64,000 bases of DNA from Anniella stebbinsi (GCA_029215795.1 JARDYH010000004.1:30632001-30696000), one strand, 5' to 3'. Shown: positions 31,680-43,539, counted from the first letter of the stretch. Program-made: numbers and translations. Notes: generated from the letters alone by a model not told the origin.

Positions 31680-33571
31680 CAGTCACACATGCTTAAGAAC
31701 TCATTAGTGTGGATAATGAAACTAGGTACAGGAGTACATACATTCTATATTGGTTTGTTCACCTTTATCTGACACATACGTTCAAGACTTCGCAGGTTCT
31801 CACTGTACAGGGACGAACGCCAAGAGGTGCTCTCCCTCCCTCCCCCAGCGATGAAACCTCTTTTGTTTTGCTGACCTCTTTCATGAACAATCTCCAGTCC
31901 CTGCCAAGGAGAAGATGGAGAGTGGTGTTATGCACAGCTGTTAAATAACACTGTCTAAACAGTGCATGGTTTTCCTAAGTGCTAAAAAGGAAAGGTGTGT
32001 TTGCCACTCACCTCCCCCTCCACCCCCTGCTCTGCTCCCCAAAGCAGCTGCACAATATGTGAATAATAAAATACGCCATAAGAGCCCCGTTGCTGGCTCA
32101 GGATCAGAGAGTGTGACAAGAGTGTAATCTAAGTAAAAACATTGGATCTGTCTGTTTATGGATCTAATAAATTATGTTAGAATTGTGCTGTTATAAATCC
32201 AACCTGTCCAGTAAACCCAACAACTAATACATCAGTCGCTTGTCTAGCAATCTGACCATCCATTCCAATTGTTCAGCATGCAGATAACAAGGTGCCTTAC
32301 AAATCTCTTAGTTAAATGTCATTTGTTTCAGTGCCATAACATGCTATGGATCATTGCTCATACGCAGTAACCCAATTATATTAACCTGCACAGCAATACG
32401 GTGTAATGACATGACATTAACGCGAGCACTTCTGAGGTTTTTCAAGAATTTGGTCTTTCCTTGTGCAATGGGGACTTTGCTCCCTTAGCATTCTTGTTTT
32501 CCCTTCCAATTTAAATTAAACAACAGCAACAACAACAAGTGAATTTGTGAAAGCAGGAAAGGAGCGTCATCTGAAGACTAAGGTGTGACTACTACAGCTT
32601 CAACATAGAAAAATGCAAGAGTATCGAAACTGAAATTGTTTTATTACTGCTGTCCCCCACCCTCCGCTTCCAGGTCTTAGAACACTTTTACCATTTTTGA
32701 ATATGCAATATGCAAGGCAGTGGCATTCATCAGAATGACCTGAGAGATACATGAAATATTTAAAGCATCATCACATGGGGGGGAGGGGATCGCGTTTCCT
32801 TACCGTCGCTTCTCCGCCCACGCATTTGTCCCTCATTACTTCCTCTTTCAAACAAAAAGCACATGGCCCATTCAGTGGCCCATTTTCATCACGCTGCTTC
32901 TCCTGCACACAGCAGGGGATAGCGGCAAGTTCTGTCTCAAAAAAATAAGTCAGTCTTACTGGGGTGGTTTTTTGTCACGGGAAGAAGGCTATAAGGGGTA
33001 GGAGGCACGTGGGAGGCAGCCGATGTCATGAGAGGGACCTTCAAAAATCCGTGAGTGCCCAGTAACAAGCATGCAATAAAACGTTTATCTGATGGGGCTC
33101 TTAGAGTTCAGATTAGTGCGTGAAGTGGCAGAAAAAAAGGAAGTAGGATGGTTTCATTTCCATTTAGGCCAACCAAAGCGGGAAGGCTTACAGCTGTTGA
33201 AAAAGAAATCAGATGGCTTTAGGCCTACCTGGAAAAAGTGGGATGGCATTCAATCCCATGCTGCCCCTATTCAGGCACTGAGTTCAGATTGTTCTATTTA
33301 CCTTGGGGTTTGGAATGGTGAATATGGGTCACACACATAGGGATAGAGCACAAACTTGTTTGATCCAAATGTTTATGCAGATGTATCCAATTTGCACTTT
33401 TTGAACTTGTATATGGACTGGAACACACCTGTGTATTTATGTTAAATGTGTAGTTTGACCTTCAGTTTTAAATAAATCTTTAAATAGCAGCCAGGTCTTG
33501 TGTGTGTGTGTGGATCAGGAGTATGGCATGGATGGAGGGTTTTAAAATACTTCCTGCCATGCCACAGTCCA
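31680..33571. other. Mostly unassigned; possible conserved noncoding sequence at 32050-32500
   Basis: The part 32050-32500 has even base composition, no simple repeats and no match to any repeat in the window. 33500-33520 is a (TG)n tract. Conservation is only inferred from this repeat-free character. Confidence 0.3.
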
Positions 33572-34177
33572 GGGGGGAATCTACACATGTGCTTGTTACG
33601 TTTTAAAATGTTGATTTTAACGTATTTGATTTCATCATTTTAAAACATCTTAGGCCACATTATCTTATAAATAATAAATTATTTAATAAATAATAAATAT
33701 TTATTAAATAATTAAATAATTATTTAATAAATAAGTTTTACCGTCTTTTCTGCAAATAGTTAGGTCTCACTGTTGCTTCTCTTCGTTTCTTTATGTTACA
33801 TTCCTTCCTCTCACCGTAGATTACATGCCCACTTCCTCCTAACCCCCCCTTCCTTTCTCTAGCATTAATTCACGTACAGCAGCCATGAGGAAAGCCTATG
33901 GCAATAGAAAGCATTTGGCAGCCAGGAATGAATGCTAGCCCCCCCCCCCCCACTTCCGTGATTGGATATCAGACGTTTGAAAGCAGAGACTATAAGATGG
34001 TAAGGAAAGACACATTATTCAATTTGCAATGATTTTTCAATTTAAAAAACGGAACAAAACACATTAGATTGTTAAAATTTACCATGTGTTTAAAACGTTA
34101 CAGTAAGTGAGTCATGTAGCCCAAAGGGTAGTCATAACCCTTTAAAAATGTAACAAACTTATAGTGTAGATTCCCCT
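33572..34177. mobile_element. Foldback DNA element with GAATCTACAC ends
   Basis: The left end is GGGGGGAATCTACACATGTG. The right end is 'TATAGTGTAGATTCCCC'. Subterminal blocks pair, for example 'GTTACGTTTTAAAATG' against 'TTTAAAACGTTACAG'. The middle contains an AT-rich TTTA/AATA stretch (33670-33735) and 'CCCACTTCCTCCTAACC'. That last motif recurs at about 56410 in the related element at 56203. No clear target duplication was found. Confidence 0.65.
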
Positions 34178-34234
34178 CTGGTGAAAGTTGCTCCCTTCCA
34201 CTACTACTGATGCCAACTGCTGTCCCACACGAAG

Positions 34235-34305
34235 AGGAGAATTGGGAGTAAATCCTATTGAGCGCAGTGAGGATTACTTCTAAGTAGATATGCATAGGAT
34301 TGTGT
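34235..34305 (-). repeat. Short 'TATGCATAGGATTGTG' repeat
   Basis: 'GAGTAAATCCTATTGAGCGC' and 'CTAAGTAGATATGCATAGGA' belong to the short palindromic repeat family also seen at 16990. Confidence 0.65.
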
Positions 34306-34344
34306 GGTTAGGGTGCTTTCACACTACATATTTAAGTGACAGTG

Positions 34345-34375
34345 CAGTGTGTGTGTGTGTGTGCGCGCGCGCACG
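34345..34375. repeat. (GT)n/(GC)n microsatellite
   Basis: Alternating purine-pyrimidine tract near 34345-34375. 34376-34760 is unassigned. Confidence 0.85.
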
Positions 34376-34762
34376 CATGTGCGTGCACAATCAACCTGCT
34401 TCAAGCATGGAATTTCATGGGGAGTCCAGACAGCATCATCTTCCATTTGTAACCCTTCCATGTTTTCCCACTGCTTCTTCCATCTCTTTTTCTTACCACA
34501 GAAAACCCATTAAGGAGGGAAACATGGAATAGTTGCACAAGGTCTTTTCATTGTTAGCACTATAAATCCTCCACCTGGAAGCACCCTTTCCTCACTGACT
34601 TGTGGCAGGGCAGCCATACATCATCGGATCATTGGGTGCTTCTGGATGGGTGAGACCCTCCTAGCACTAACCATCTCAAGGCATTGTACAACTATTCTGC
34701 TTAACGTAGTAAGAGGAAAAGGTGAAAGAAACAGTGGAAAACATCAGACAATGGCCTGATAG

Positions 34763-34950
34763 AAACCTTGGGTTGGATCCAAATCCTTGGTCCCACTATC
34801 AGAAGGAAACTGCTTGGAAAACCAGACTTTTGGATCCTCTACCTTGCAGCCCTTCACATATCCTCCAAAGCTGCACTAGAGGGTCCCGCAACCCTGTGGA
34901 ACCAGCAATGTCCTTCTGGTGATGGAACCAACAATCTGGATCCAACCTTT
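34763..34950. repeat. Element with short inverted ends
   Basis: 'CTTGGGTTGGATCCAAATCC' at the left and 'ATCTGGATCCAACCTTTG' at the right form a short inverted pair about 190 bp apart. The interior shows weak self-complementarity. The family is not recognised. Confidence 0.4.
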
Positions 34951-35482
34951 GTCTGGAAGCACTATTGTCCTTTTGTGTTTTCCCTGTGCTCCTTCTATCT
35001 CTTCCCTTCTCACCCCAACTGTAGGAGATTTGACTCTTTTGGAAAAGGACAAAACAGTCACACAGTCTCTGCAGGTTCAGTTTCCTTAGTTCTGCTCTTC
35101 TGCTTTCTAAAAAGAATCATGGTTTTGATGTCTGCAGAGTAGTGACATAAAAAACCTATCGCCGCTTTGATATTTATCACCATGTTGTTGTCATTGTCGT
35201 CATTGCTGCTGCTGCTGCTTTTAAATTGATAATACTAATTGTGCACTAAGGCTTAAATGAGTGCTCCTGAAGGGGCATTGTAGGGGGAGGAGAGGAATGG
35301 CGGACTCCAATAAAGAATCAGTATGGGGTCACCCCATTCCCCCCAGAAGCCTCCTTGGAATGACACTACATCATGACATACTATCATTCTATTATACTCT
35401 GGAAGGAGGAAAGTGGCATCCAGAAGAGTGTGATGACTGAGAAAAGGTGGGCTCTGTAAAATCCACAGTCTTTTAACCTCTT

Positions 35483-35527
<45 letters not shown>

Positions 35528-36341
35528 TTGGGAACCAACGTTTCTCTTCAGAAGAACATTTGGCTTAGCTCTATGGGAACAGTATCAGAAGAATCTGTCC
35601 TGGCACATTTACAAGTCTTTCTCTAGTTCTCTGCAAAAAGAAAGATGTGTAACCCAATCTTGCAAGTCAAGGTAAGCCTGCTGATATCAGCTAAAAATGG
35701 GTTTTCCCACTCTATGAAAGTCTTAGCATGGGCAAAAAAAATGGTAAAAGACTACACTTATGGTACCTCTTACCTGTTATGGGCCTACTTTGATCACTTT
35801 GCCTCTGTCTTTAGTGAGGTGTCTAAATATTATGAGGAAATATGTGACGATTCATTGCAAATTCAAGGTGTATAACATATACTCACTAAACTCTTTCTGC
35901 TGTGCTGTTAAATGCCTCCAGCTGTCCCTACATTAAAGTTAAATAACTGTACTGTAAGATTGAAGCATAAGTAGAAATTGTTAAAATAAACCTAGCCATT
36001 TTCTTCCCACTGAATTTATTTTAGTTGGGGAGGTAGAAACATCATAGAGATTTCTGGATAAAAACTCCCGCTATACCAGACGATAGGTAGGAATGAATTG
36101 AAGGAGTGTGTTGCAGAGATGTTGGAAGAACAAGCAGAAAACGTAGCTTAATCCCTTTCTGCTGAATGGGTGCTATGAGAGACAATGAAACAGACATCTT
36201 CTATCAGAAGTGTAATTTGAAAACGGAGATGCTATTCGTTTGGCATAACAAACTGAAAGGCAAATCATTATATCAGGCACGGGTGCAGCAGAACCTCTTT
36301 CAGCTCAGGGGCTGAATTTCATTTCAGAAGATGCTTTTGGT
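34951..36341. other. Unassigned sequence with a (CA)n tract
   Basis: (CA)n runs at 35486-35525. A GCT run lies near 35205-35220. A 76-codon frame at 35645-35875 has no recognisable motif and no splice support. Confidence 0.5.
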
Positions 36342-36713
36342 AGGAAGGGCCAAAGGCACAAGGGGAGGGATCAATGGCAGAAGAAGTGGTCCATTGGCAG
36401 GCAGGGTCAAAGGCACAAGGGAAGGGATCAGAGGCAAAAGAGGAGGTCCACTGGTGGGCAGGGCCAAAGGCACAAGGGGAGGGGTCAAAGGCAAAAAAGG
36501 AGGTCCACTGGTGGGCAGAGCCAAAGGCACAAGGGGAAGGATCAAAGGCAAAAGAGGAGGTCCACTGGTGGACAGGGTCAAAGGCACGAGGGGAGGGATC
36601 AGAGGCAAAAGAGGAGGTCCACTGGTGGGCAGAGCCAAAGGCACAAGGGGAAGGATCAAAGGCAAAAGAGGAGGTCCACTGGTGGGCAGGGCCAAAGGCA
36701 CAAGGGGGGGCAA
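36342..36713. repeat. 57-bp minisatellite, about 6.6 units
   Basis: The unit begins 'GGGCAGGGCCAAAGGCACAA' and ends 'GAGGAGGTCCACTGGT'. Six full units and one partial are present, with single-base differences. Because 57 is divisible by 3 and stops are rare in the unit, frames stay open on both strands (158 and 124 codons sense, 171 and 148 antisense). They encode 19-residue repeats such as 'PLVGRAKGTRGGIRGKRGG'. These are composition artefacts rather than evidence of a protein. Confidence 0.95.
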
Positions 36714-36719
36714 AATACC

Positions 36720-36805
36720 AAAGATACTGCTGTGCTGGCTGGGGATGATGGGAACTGTAATCCAACACATCTGGAGTTCGTTGAGTGGTTGGGGGAGACT
36801 GGAGT
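36720..36805 (+). repeat. Palindromic interspersed repeat fragment (GATGATGGGAACTGTAATCC)
   Basis: 'GCTGTGCTGGCTGGGGATG', 'GGGAACTGTAATCCAACAC' and 'ATCTGGAGTTCGTTG' match the family at 456-560 and 41170-41290. It directly adjoins the minisatellite. Confidence 0.7.
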
Positions 36806-38640
36806 AGACAACAAATGGAAGATGGACAAATCATCTGACCTGATATATGCCCTTTGCCATTCTGACAAGTGGATGTGGGAAACTTGTGCTGGTTGGTTGG
36901 TTCCCCAACCTTGAGTTGGTTGGCTGGTTGCCAAACCTAGCAGTTGTTTAGGAGATAGGACCAGGGACTTCATGATCTATTATATTTAAGCCTTTTCATT
37001 GAATTTTAACTGATTTTTTAAAATATCTTTTTTTAGGCTGGGGCTGGATTGCTGCCTGCCCTCAAGCCTTTGGGAAGGAGCCTATCTTTGGACTCAAAGA
37101 AACCATCCTCCCGGCTTCGCTAAATATTGAGTTAAAAGCAATCTTAAAAAGATACTTTCAAAGACAAATGTATCTTCTTGATGAGATAAATGTTTTCTTT
37201 TATTACTTCAGAAAGCCCTGAGCTTCCGAAAGACCCCACCAAGATATTAGGCAGGCAAAGCACTTCTACCCAAAGGCAATTGCTCCCCCCTCCCTACACC
37301 TCCCCACTTCATTGGTCACTGTCGCTTTCATTTCATGGTAAATTGGCTATATTTTTAATTATGCATGATCATAGTTGTCATTCAAAACCACACAGCAAAA
37401 ACCAGACCAAACCCAGAAGCTGTTAGGAAATAAAAAAAAAATGAGGGCATGGGTGGGATCAATAGAATGAGCTAATGTGGCATGTTCTCTTTGCCTATTA
37501 CTTTTATGTGGAATAAGATGCTATGGACTTCATTAGCTGTATTTATTTAAACATCCTGTTGTGAACAAGAGTAATTTGCATTCTCTTCTATTGTATTAGT
37601 GGGTATAGACCACCCAAGTTTATTATTAGAGTGTATGATATGCACACGTCTCTTTTTGTGTGTAAACCATACACACACACACACACACAAATGTAGCATA
37701 CTTGTAGGTAGATAGATATAGTTTTATGCTGAATTTCTATTGGTTTTCTTTATGCCAGCCCTGGGGCTGGTGTAGTCATTTTGCTCCCAGTAACCCCTCC
37801 CCTTGTTCTGTCCATGTATTTGTAGGACACTTTCTGGGCCATGTCCTCAGAAAGCAGTGTACACAAAAGAAAGACACATTAGACACATCAAATTAGTATA
37901 CATTTCTATGGCACAGCACATTAGCATCATAGATATAAAAAGATATCAGAATGACCACCACCTCCAAAAACTCTTTGCGTGTTGCTGATCTTAAAAAAGC
38001 CCACATGCAAAGAGCTGAGAAAAAACATCTACAGCTTCTGATATGTTGCACTGATGCTCCTGCCAAAAGCACCTTGATTGGAGAGCTCTGGTAAAGACAT
38101 TCCCCAACTGGGGGCTGTCTCTAGAGAGCCCGGTTGGTGCTGCCTCCCTCTTCAACCCTGCGCTTTCCCTCTCCCTGGGCAGCGTCAGGTAATCCTGTTG
38201 CAGAGGAGAGAGCATGGGGCTTCTGGGTGGCCATCTGGGTCCTGGAACTGACCCCTCCCTTTTCCTGGTGGAAGGCGACTGGTCACCTTCCACCAGACTC
38301 CGCCTGTGGGTTGACCCCGGATTGGCTGTGGAGCGATGTTACATGGTGGAAGCACTGTATTGACGGCACTCCATTTGAAAAACTCAGAGTAAATCCCCGA
38401 CGTTTTCTAAACACGGCATTGTGGGGAAGCCCCGTGGTGGCTGAAAACCTGTGCCTCTGCCATTTAATTGAGAGGTAGAGTGTAGATCCACAGCCACCAC
38501 AGGGCTTTACCTGCATATAGACATCCTGCTGGAAGCTAGACCTGTCAGTCACATACACATCTCCTTTCTCTGTCCCTCCCTCCTGCCTGGCATTTTCAAT
38601 TATGGAGAGATTGCAGAGCTTGTGGAAGATTCAAAAATGT
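36806..38640. other. Unassigned sequence
   Basis: Contains (CA)n at about 37669-37690. Around 38270-38300, 'GGTGGAAGGCGACTGGTCAC' and 'CTTCCACCAGACTCC' form a small inverted pair. No gene was recognised. Confidence 0.45.
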
Positions 38641-38644
38641 ATTG

Positions 38645-38800
38645 GGCTGGACACAGAGCCCATCTATACAAGCAGGATAAAACACTTTGAAAACCTTTTG
38701 AAAACTGTATATGAAGTGTGTCCTGGGCCCCCAACAGTTGTCACTACTGTTACAAACCGTTTTAAACCGTTTTAAAGCAGTAGTGTAGATAGGCTCATAC
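38645..38800. mobile_element. Short palindromic DNA element (AGCAGGATAAAACACTTTG type)
   Basis: 'GAGCCCATCTATACAAGCAG' at the left and 'AGTAGTGTAGATAGGCTC' at the right form inverted ends. The interior 'TGTCCTGGGCCCCCAACAGT' parallels the centre of the elements at 61052 and 63634. Confidence 0.6.
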
Positions 38801-39409
38801 ACAAAATCTACCCTCCAAAATGTTCCCCAGATCTTACGTTTTATGTCTCCAGTCTTCACCCACTGTATGCCACCCCTCTGGGCAGCTGCTGGACACCATT
38901 TTGTTTTTTAAAATTTCCACCAGGACAACTTCATTTTCAGAACATGATCCCAACCTATCAGGGATCATGTTGCACATTGGATGTTATCACAATGCCAAGT
39001 TGCCGCACAGTCTTGGCATGCTGGCAATATCTCTGTGGACCAATGTAGCCGATCAGAGTGAATGTCTCTCAGAATGGACAGGAGGAGGGAAGATATATTG
39101 GATGGGGGAGGAAGAAGAATGTGGCTGTCATTGTAGCTACTGCAGCCAGAGCCTAGATAATCAGCCACTACCCAGAGATGTCAGGGGAGGAAGGGGAGTG
39201 AGACTGCTGCTGAACTGCTGCCAATTCCTAAGTAAACTGGGCAAACTTGAACTCCTGTGTTTAAAGAAGAATGTGTGATGTGACAACATGCACACAGCAT
39301 AAAATTTATAATCGGGCTCACTCTCTGGGTTAAGTCCAATGTTAGTCCTTCTACTTAGAGCAGACCTGTTCAAATGTCAGTCTGTGAGTCGCAAGATTGG
39401 GGTTCCAGT
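38801..39409. other. Unassigned sequence
   Basis: A 152-codon frame spans 38820-39278 but shows no recognisable domain or splice context. Confidence 0.45.
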
Positions 39410-39729
39410 TAGGGTGACCAGATAAAATCCAGGTCAGGGCTCATGTAACTTTAACAGTTGTAGAGAAAAGGGAATTTCAGCCAGTGTCATTTGTATGCAA
39501 TTAGTTCCTGGTGAAATTCCCTCTTCATCACAACAGTTAAAGTTGCAGGAGCCTTGCCTTCTTTTGTATATAGTCACTCTAGTATAGTGCATGCACCTTT
39601 AACTGTTGTGATGAAGAGGGAATTTCACCAGGAACTAATTGCATACAAATGACCCTGGCTGAAATTCCCTTTTCTCTACAACTGTTCAAGTTACATGAGC
39701 CCTGACCTGGATTTTATCTGGTCAGCCTA
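39410..39729. mobile_element. hAT-like MITE, copy 4 (320 bp)
   Basis: The ends are TAGGGTGACCAGATAAAATC and 'TTTTATCTGGTCAGCCTA'. The interior 'GTTCCTGGTGAAATTCCCTC' and its reverse complement are well preserved. No matching target duplication is visible. Confidence 0.85.
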
Positions 39730-40411
39730 CCTCATGTCTTTCATTGTACAATCATCTCTCTGGCAGCTTGTGGCCTCCTTGGCTTTCCACACTACCCCTA
39801 GAGCCCAGGGGAAGACATCATGAGATAACCCCTCCCAAAGGGCCTTTGGAAGTACAGCTAGCCTGGGAGGCTGCAGAGCAATGGAGAGATGTATATAATA
39901 GAAACAACGTAGGCACACCACATCCTTGGCCACCTCACATTGATTAGGTAAATCCCCAAACATCAAAAACACCCTGAGAATTCGGGTTGTGCAAGCCTTG
40001 GCTTCGGATCTTCAAAGCCATAGCAGCCATTTTATGATGAAATCTCCATTTTAATGCATATCCCTAGGAATCTGCCATGTGGAAAGAGCCTACATGGAGG
40101 AAGAAAACTTCAAGAAAATTGGAAGATGGATTTAGGCACAGCACTAGCTCCATCCGTTCCCTGTAGGTAGATTAGGCATGAATGCCTGACGAAGCTGCAG
40201 TGCTGCCCCTAACAACGGCGGCTCTGGAAATTGCATATTTCCAGTAATGCTTACTTCACACCTGGATTGTGTTGGATGCAAAATAGGGGCCAGGTTGCCA
40301 ACACAGTTGATGCTGTTGCCAATTGCAGTGGGAGCACAAAATGCCCCAAAATCTCTTACAAAGAAAGAAAGAAGCTGAGCTGCCAATGGTGAGCCCTACC
40401 TGTGAAAGACA
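39730..40411. other. Unassigned, with a possible repeat at 39980-40150
   Basis: 'CGGGTTGTGCAAGCCTTGGC', 'CATTTTATGATGAAATCTCC' and 'GGCACAGCACTAGCTCC' recall the sequence at 15105-15133. The boundaries are unclear. Confidence 0.4.
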
Positions 40412-40880
40412 TTGATCCTTTCCACACCAGGCTTCTTGTCTGGGTTGGCCCCTGGCTGCTCCCTGTGAGTCCAAAAGATAAACAGGGAGTCCCGGGGTGG
40501 GGCACAGAACTTTTCTGGGTTTACAGAAACCTGAAAAATCCGGAATCTTCCGCAGCCCCTGGAAGTTCCCAGGTCCGCGTAAGATGTGTCTGCCCATCCT
40601 GGGTGCAGCTGCACTTACTTGCGAGTAAGCGCAGCTGCAAAATGGGCATGGAGCCATGCCGCACAGCTCTGTGCCCAGCAGGGGAGGGGTGACACTAGTT
40701 TCGCCAACCCCGGGAGCACAGGAAGGCGATGGGGCCCATGCGTGAGATTTTGTTTTGAACTCACCTGTCCCAGAGGAGTGCTCATGCACTCTCCATAATT
40801 GGAAAAAAAAATGGAAGCCATGACTTGCGACGGCCCGGGATCGCTCCCCGCCCTCTACACCACTATGGTGTAGAAAGGGC
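40412..40880. mobile_element. DNA element with CTTTCCACACCA ends (about 470 bp)
   Basis: 'GATCCTTTCCACACCAGGC' at the left and 'TATGGTGTAGAAAGGGCC' at the right form inverted ends. The interior is GC-rich, with internal pairs such as 'GCAGCTGCACTTACTTGCG' and 'CGAGTAAGCGCAGCTGC' near 40605-40640. A partner end occurs at 43877-44011. The antisense frame of 177 codons over it has no known motif. Confidence 0.5.
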
Positions 40881-41169
40881 CTTTGAGAATTTCTCTACTC
40901 TCTGGAGACATTCAGTTAAATCCCCCCCCCATTTCTCTGCCCACAAATAGGGTAGAGAATTTCAAGAAAGCGCCGCTGAAAGCACCACCGAGTGATCAGC
41001 TGCTCTTGCAGTTCATACACCAGGAAAATCAGGTCATTTTCAAAGGAACAAGACAGACAGGAGAAAGACAAATGTGTCCATGTGCAAATAAGAAGCAAGG
41101 CTTATCGGGAGTTTTGGAGGTGACCAAGATGGTGGCAACAAGAACAGTTGAGTTTCAGCATTCCCCATC
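40881..41169. other. Unassigned sequence
   Basis: No feature was recognised. Confidence 0.5.
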
Positions 41170-41290
41170 CTGGGTGACCTCCAGATCTTTTGGACTACAC
41201 TCACCATCATCCCTGATTATGGGCCACGCTGGCTGGGGCTTAAGGGAGGCATAGTCCAAAGCATCTGGAAGGCACCAGGTTGGGGAAGAC
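41170..41290. repeat. Palindromic interspersed repeat (complete copy)
   Basis: 'TTTTGGACTACACTCACCAT', 'CATCCCTGATTATGGGCC' and 'GCTGGCTGGGGCTTAAGGG' lead to 'CATAGTCCAAAGCATCTGG' and 'CACCAGGTTGGGGAAG'. The two halves are inverted. Confidence 0.75.
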
Positions 41291-41829
41291 TGGTTCCATT
41301 GGTCCCAGTGAGGATATAGGCAGCATCGTGACTCTTGTTATGAGATTTATGCAACACACGTAATTGAGCCTTGACATCTTTTAAAATAGATGTTGCTTCT
41401 ATCACACTTGCACATTTAGAAGGGATGGAAATAGTACACCAAAAGCAACACAAAGCTCCTGTGAAAAGCGGCCTCACTATCCTATGCGCAATACCTTCCG
41501 TTCTTCCCGGGTTTGAGATGATTGCAGCGGCTTGTATCATTTGCTTGTGATGGCAGTTTAATGTGCTGCCCGGTGGGGATTGGTTTTCAGGGGTATCAGG
41601 TGTCAGCTTAAGGCTGTCACAGGACCGCTGGAAGGCTGAACTGCGCCAGCTAGCTTCCAGCTTTCTCCATTCCCCCCTCTCACCCCAATCTTTTCTTTCC
41701 CTGCAGTTTAGATCAAAAATAGATTTTAAAAGCCATCTCTGTGACTCGCTGGCTGCTGAGTCGTGTCAGGTTTCTATCCTCCTACAAGTCAACCTCGTCA
41801 GTGCCATTTAGGAGTCTTGGGTTTGGAAA

Positions 41830-41871
<42 letters not shown>

Positions 41872-42092
41872 GATGATGATGATATAGGAGAAGAGTGTAT
41901 ACTTTGGAAAGGATGACTTTGTCCTGAAGCCTTGCAAACAAAATCAATGAAAAATAGCCTCAGCAGAAACGTGCATATTTTCCTGAGAATGAATTTGTGT
42001 ATATTTTGGGAAAGATCTATCTATCTATCTATCTATCTTTTGGGAAAGATATATATATATGGTTCATGGACTCTGCACAGCCTGGGGAGGCC
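41291..42092. other. Unassigned, with (GAT)n and (CTAT)n tracts
   Basis: (GAT)n occupies 41830-41882. (CTAT)n occupies about 42017-42038. Around 41935-42010 AT-rich motifs resemble the 46489/48025 MITE family. Confidence 0.5.
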
Positions 42093-42174
42093 AGTCTGAA
42101 GAGGTCAGACTCCTAGAAATCCGAGTTCATTTTAGTCTGAAGAGGTCAGACTCCTAGAAATCCGAGTTCATTTT
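42093..42174. repeat. Perfect 41-bp tandem duplication
   Basis: Two identical units start AGTCTGAAGAGGTCAGACTC and end 'CCGAGTTCATTTT'. A partial third unit (AGTCTG) follows at 42175. Identity of the two units suggests recent duplication. The flank 'GAATTTCTCCACCATCCCC' resembles a MITE end. Confidence 0.95.
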
Positions 42175-42371
42175 AGTCTGTCTCGAATTTCTCCACCATC
42201 CCCAAATGATGGTGTGTTTATGTATCCTGCATCCACTGCATCCCCACACACTTGTGCAGCCCTAAAGGGTTCTATGGGGAGCCAACGTGGCCCCCATCCC
42301 ACAAAGATTGTTCACCTCTATACTAGAAGAGTGAGATTACAGAAGAAAATTCCCCCCACAGTAGTGGTAAG

Positions 42372-42525
42372 TAACAGGCTGGTAATGTTAATTTCCTGTG
42401 CTTCAGAAATGAGACCTCACCCTGTAGTGGTAAGATGTCTATTGCTGACAGCAATAGACATCTCACCACCACAAGGTGAGGGCTCATATTTGAAGCACAG
42501 GAAATTGACATATACTGAGCCAAAC
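42372..42525. repeat. Palindrome (arms of about 62 bp)
   Basis: 'AATTTCCTGTGCTTCAGAAA' and 'GATGTCTATTGCTG' are matched by 'CAGCAATAGACATCTCACC' and 'TTTGAAGCACAGGAAATTG'. The centre is near 42450. It abuts an antisense SINE. Confidence 0.8.
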
Positions 42526-42532
42526 CCATGTG

Positions 42533-42668
42533 GTACTTCTAGCTCAGTATTGTCTACACTGGCTGGCAGTTGTTGTCTAGGGTTTTTCAGCCCTATCTGG
42601 AGATGTCAGGAATTGAACCTGGGACATTTTGCATGCAAAGCATGTGGTTTTTCACTAAGCTACAGTCA
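42533..42668 (-). mobile_element. tRNA-derived SINE (type 2, antisense)
   Basis: 'CTCAGTATTGTCTACACTGG', 'CAGCCCTATCTGGAGATGTC' and 'GGAATTGAACCTGGGAC' (B box at about 42610-42619 on the minus strand) are the reverse complement of the copies at 10319 and 11877. Confidence 0.85.
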
Positions 42669-43539
42669 AAGGCATTCTTTGGGAACTCTGGAAATTAAAA
42701 ATCTTAGTGATTTCAGTAGCAGTTGGATAATTATGGCACTTCGCAATCATTCCTTCCCCCTTTTCTATCCCCTTTTCTTTCATCCTTTCTCTTTATCCCC
42801 TTTCATCGCAACAAAGCTTTGGTGCTAATTAAGCTGAAATTATTATGCTATAAATGCCCTGTTTTATTGATTTTTCTTAACTAAAGAGTTTGATGACTAA
42901 ACAAATGTTAGGTGAAAATAGGTATATTTTCTGGAAATATTTGATACATGAAAAATCTAATTGGCACTTTCAATATTAAACTTACTCAATCACCATACAA
43001 ACAGCCTCCATTTGTCCTATCATTTAGGGCTATGTATCACTCTAGTCTTTTTTCTTACCTCTACGGCTTTAAAAGCAAAGTAATTTTAAAAAGTAAATAA
43101 TTCTAAAAATTTCCCTACCTTTTTTAAAAGCTAAAATGCCGGCGAATTTAAGAAAATGACTAGGTAATCATAGGCATGTCTGCTCAAATGTAAGTCTCAC
43201 AGGGTTCAATGGAGCTTATGTTTAGGAAATTGTGTATAGGTTGCATTCTGATTGAGTTTGTTTTTTGAATGAGTAGTAACTAAAGCTACAGTTTCAGCTC
43301 TAGTTACTATTCCTACATCATGTCTAGTTTGACTTTCATTGTGTCACCCATCTGACTTTAAGATTTCAACAAGAATCATTCCTGGACTTTGGTGCTTATC
43401 TGCATGGTCATAATAAGGGCTAGAAACATGCTTTGAAAAGAAAAGAAAAGAAAGCTGGAATTCTCAGAAAGCCAAATTCTGCTTCTATTATTGCAATCTA
43501 TACTCCTCTGGAATCCACCATACACACAATCCTTAAGAA
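42669..43539. other. Unassigned, with one short repeat
   Basis: A diverged 'GCAATCCTATGCA'-type repeat lies at about 43165-43250 ('AATCATAGGCATGTCTGCTC' ... 'GTATAGGTTGCATTC'). Nothing else was recognised. Confidence 0.45.

Noticed and set aside
36319..36834. Antisense frames of 171 and 148 codons and sense frames of 158 and 124 codons with 19-residue repeats
   Set aside because: All are translations of the 57-bp minisatellite; four simultaneous frames cannot all be coding.
40256..40789. Antisense frame of 177 codons
   Set aside because: Lies mostly within the element with CTTTCCACACCA ends; no recognisable motif.
42214..42828. Sense frame of 204 codons
   Set aside because: Runs through a palindrome and an antisense SINE; no recognisable domain.
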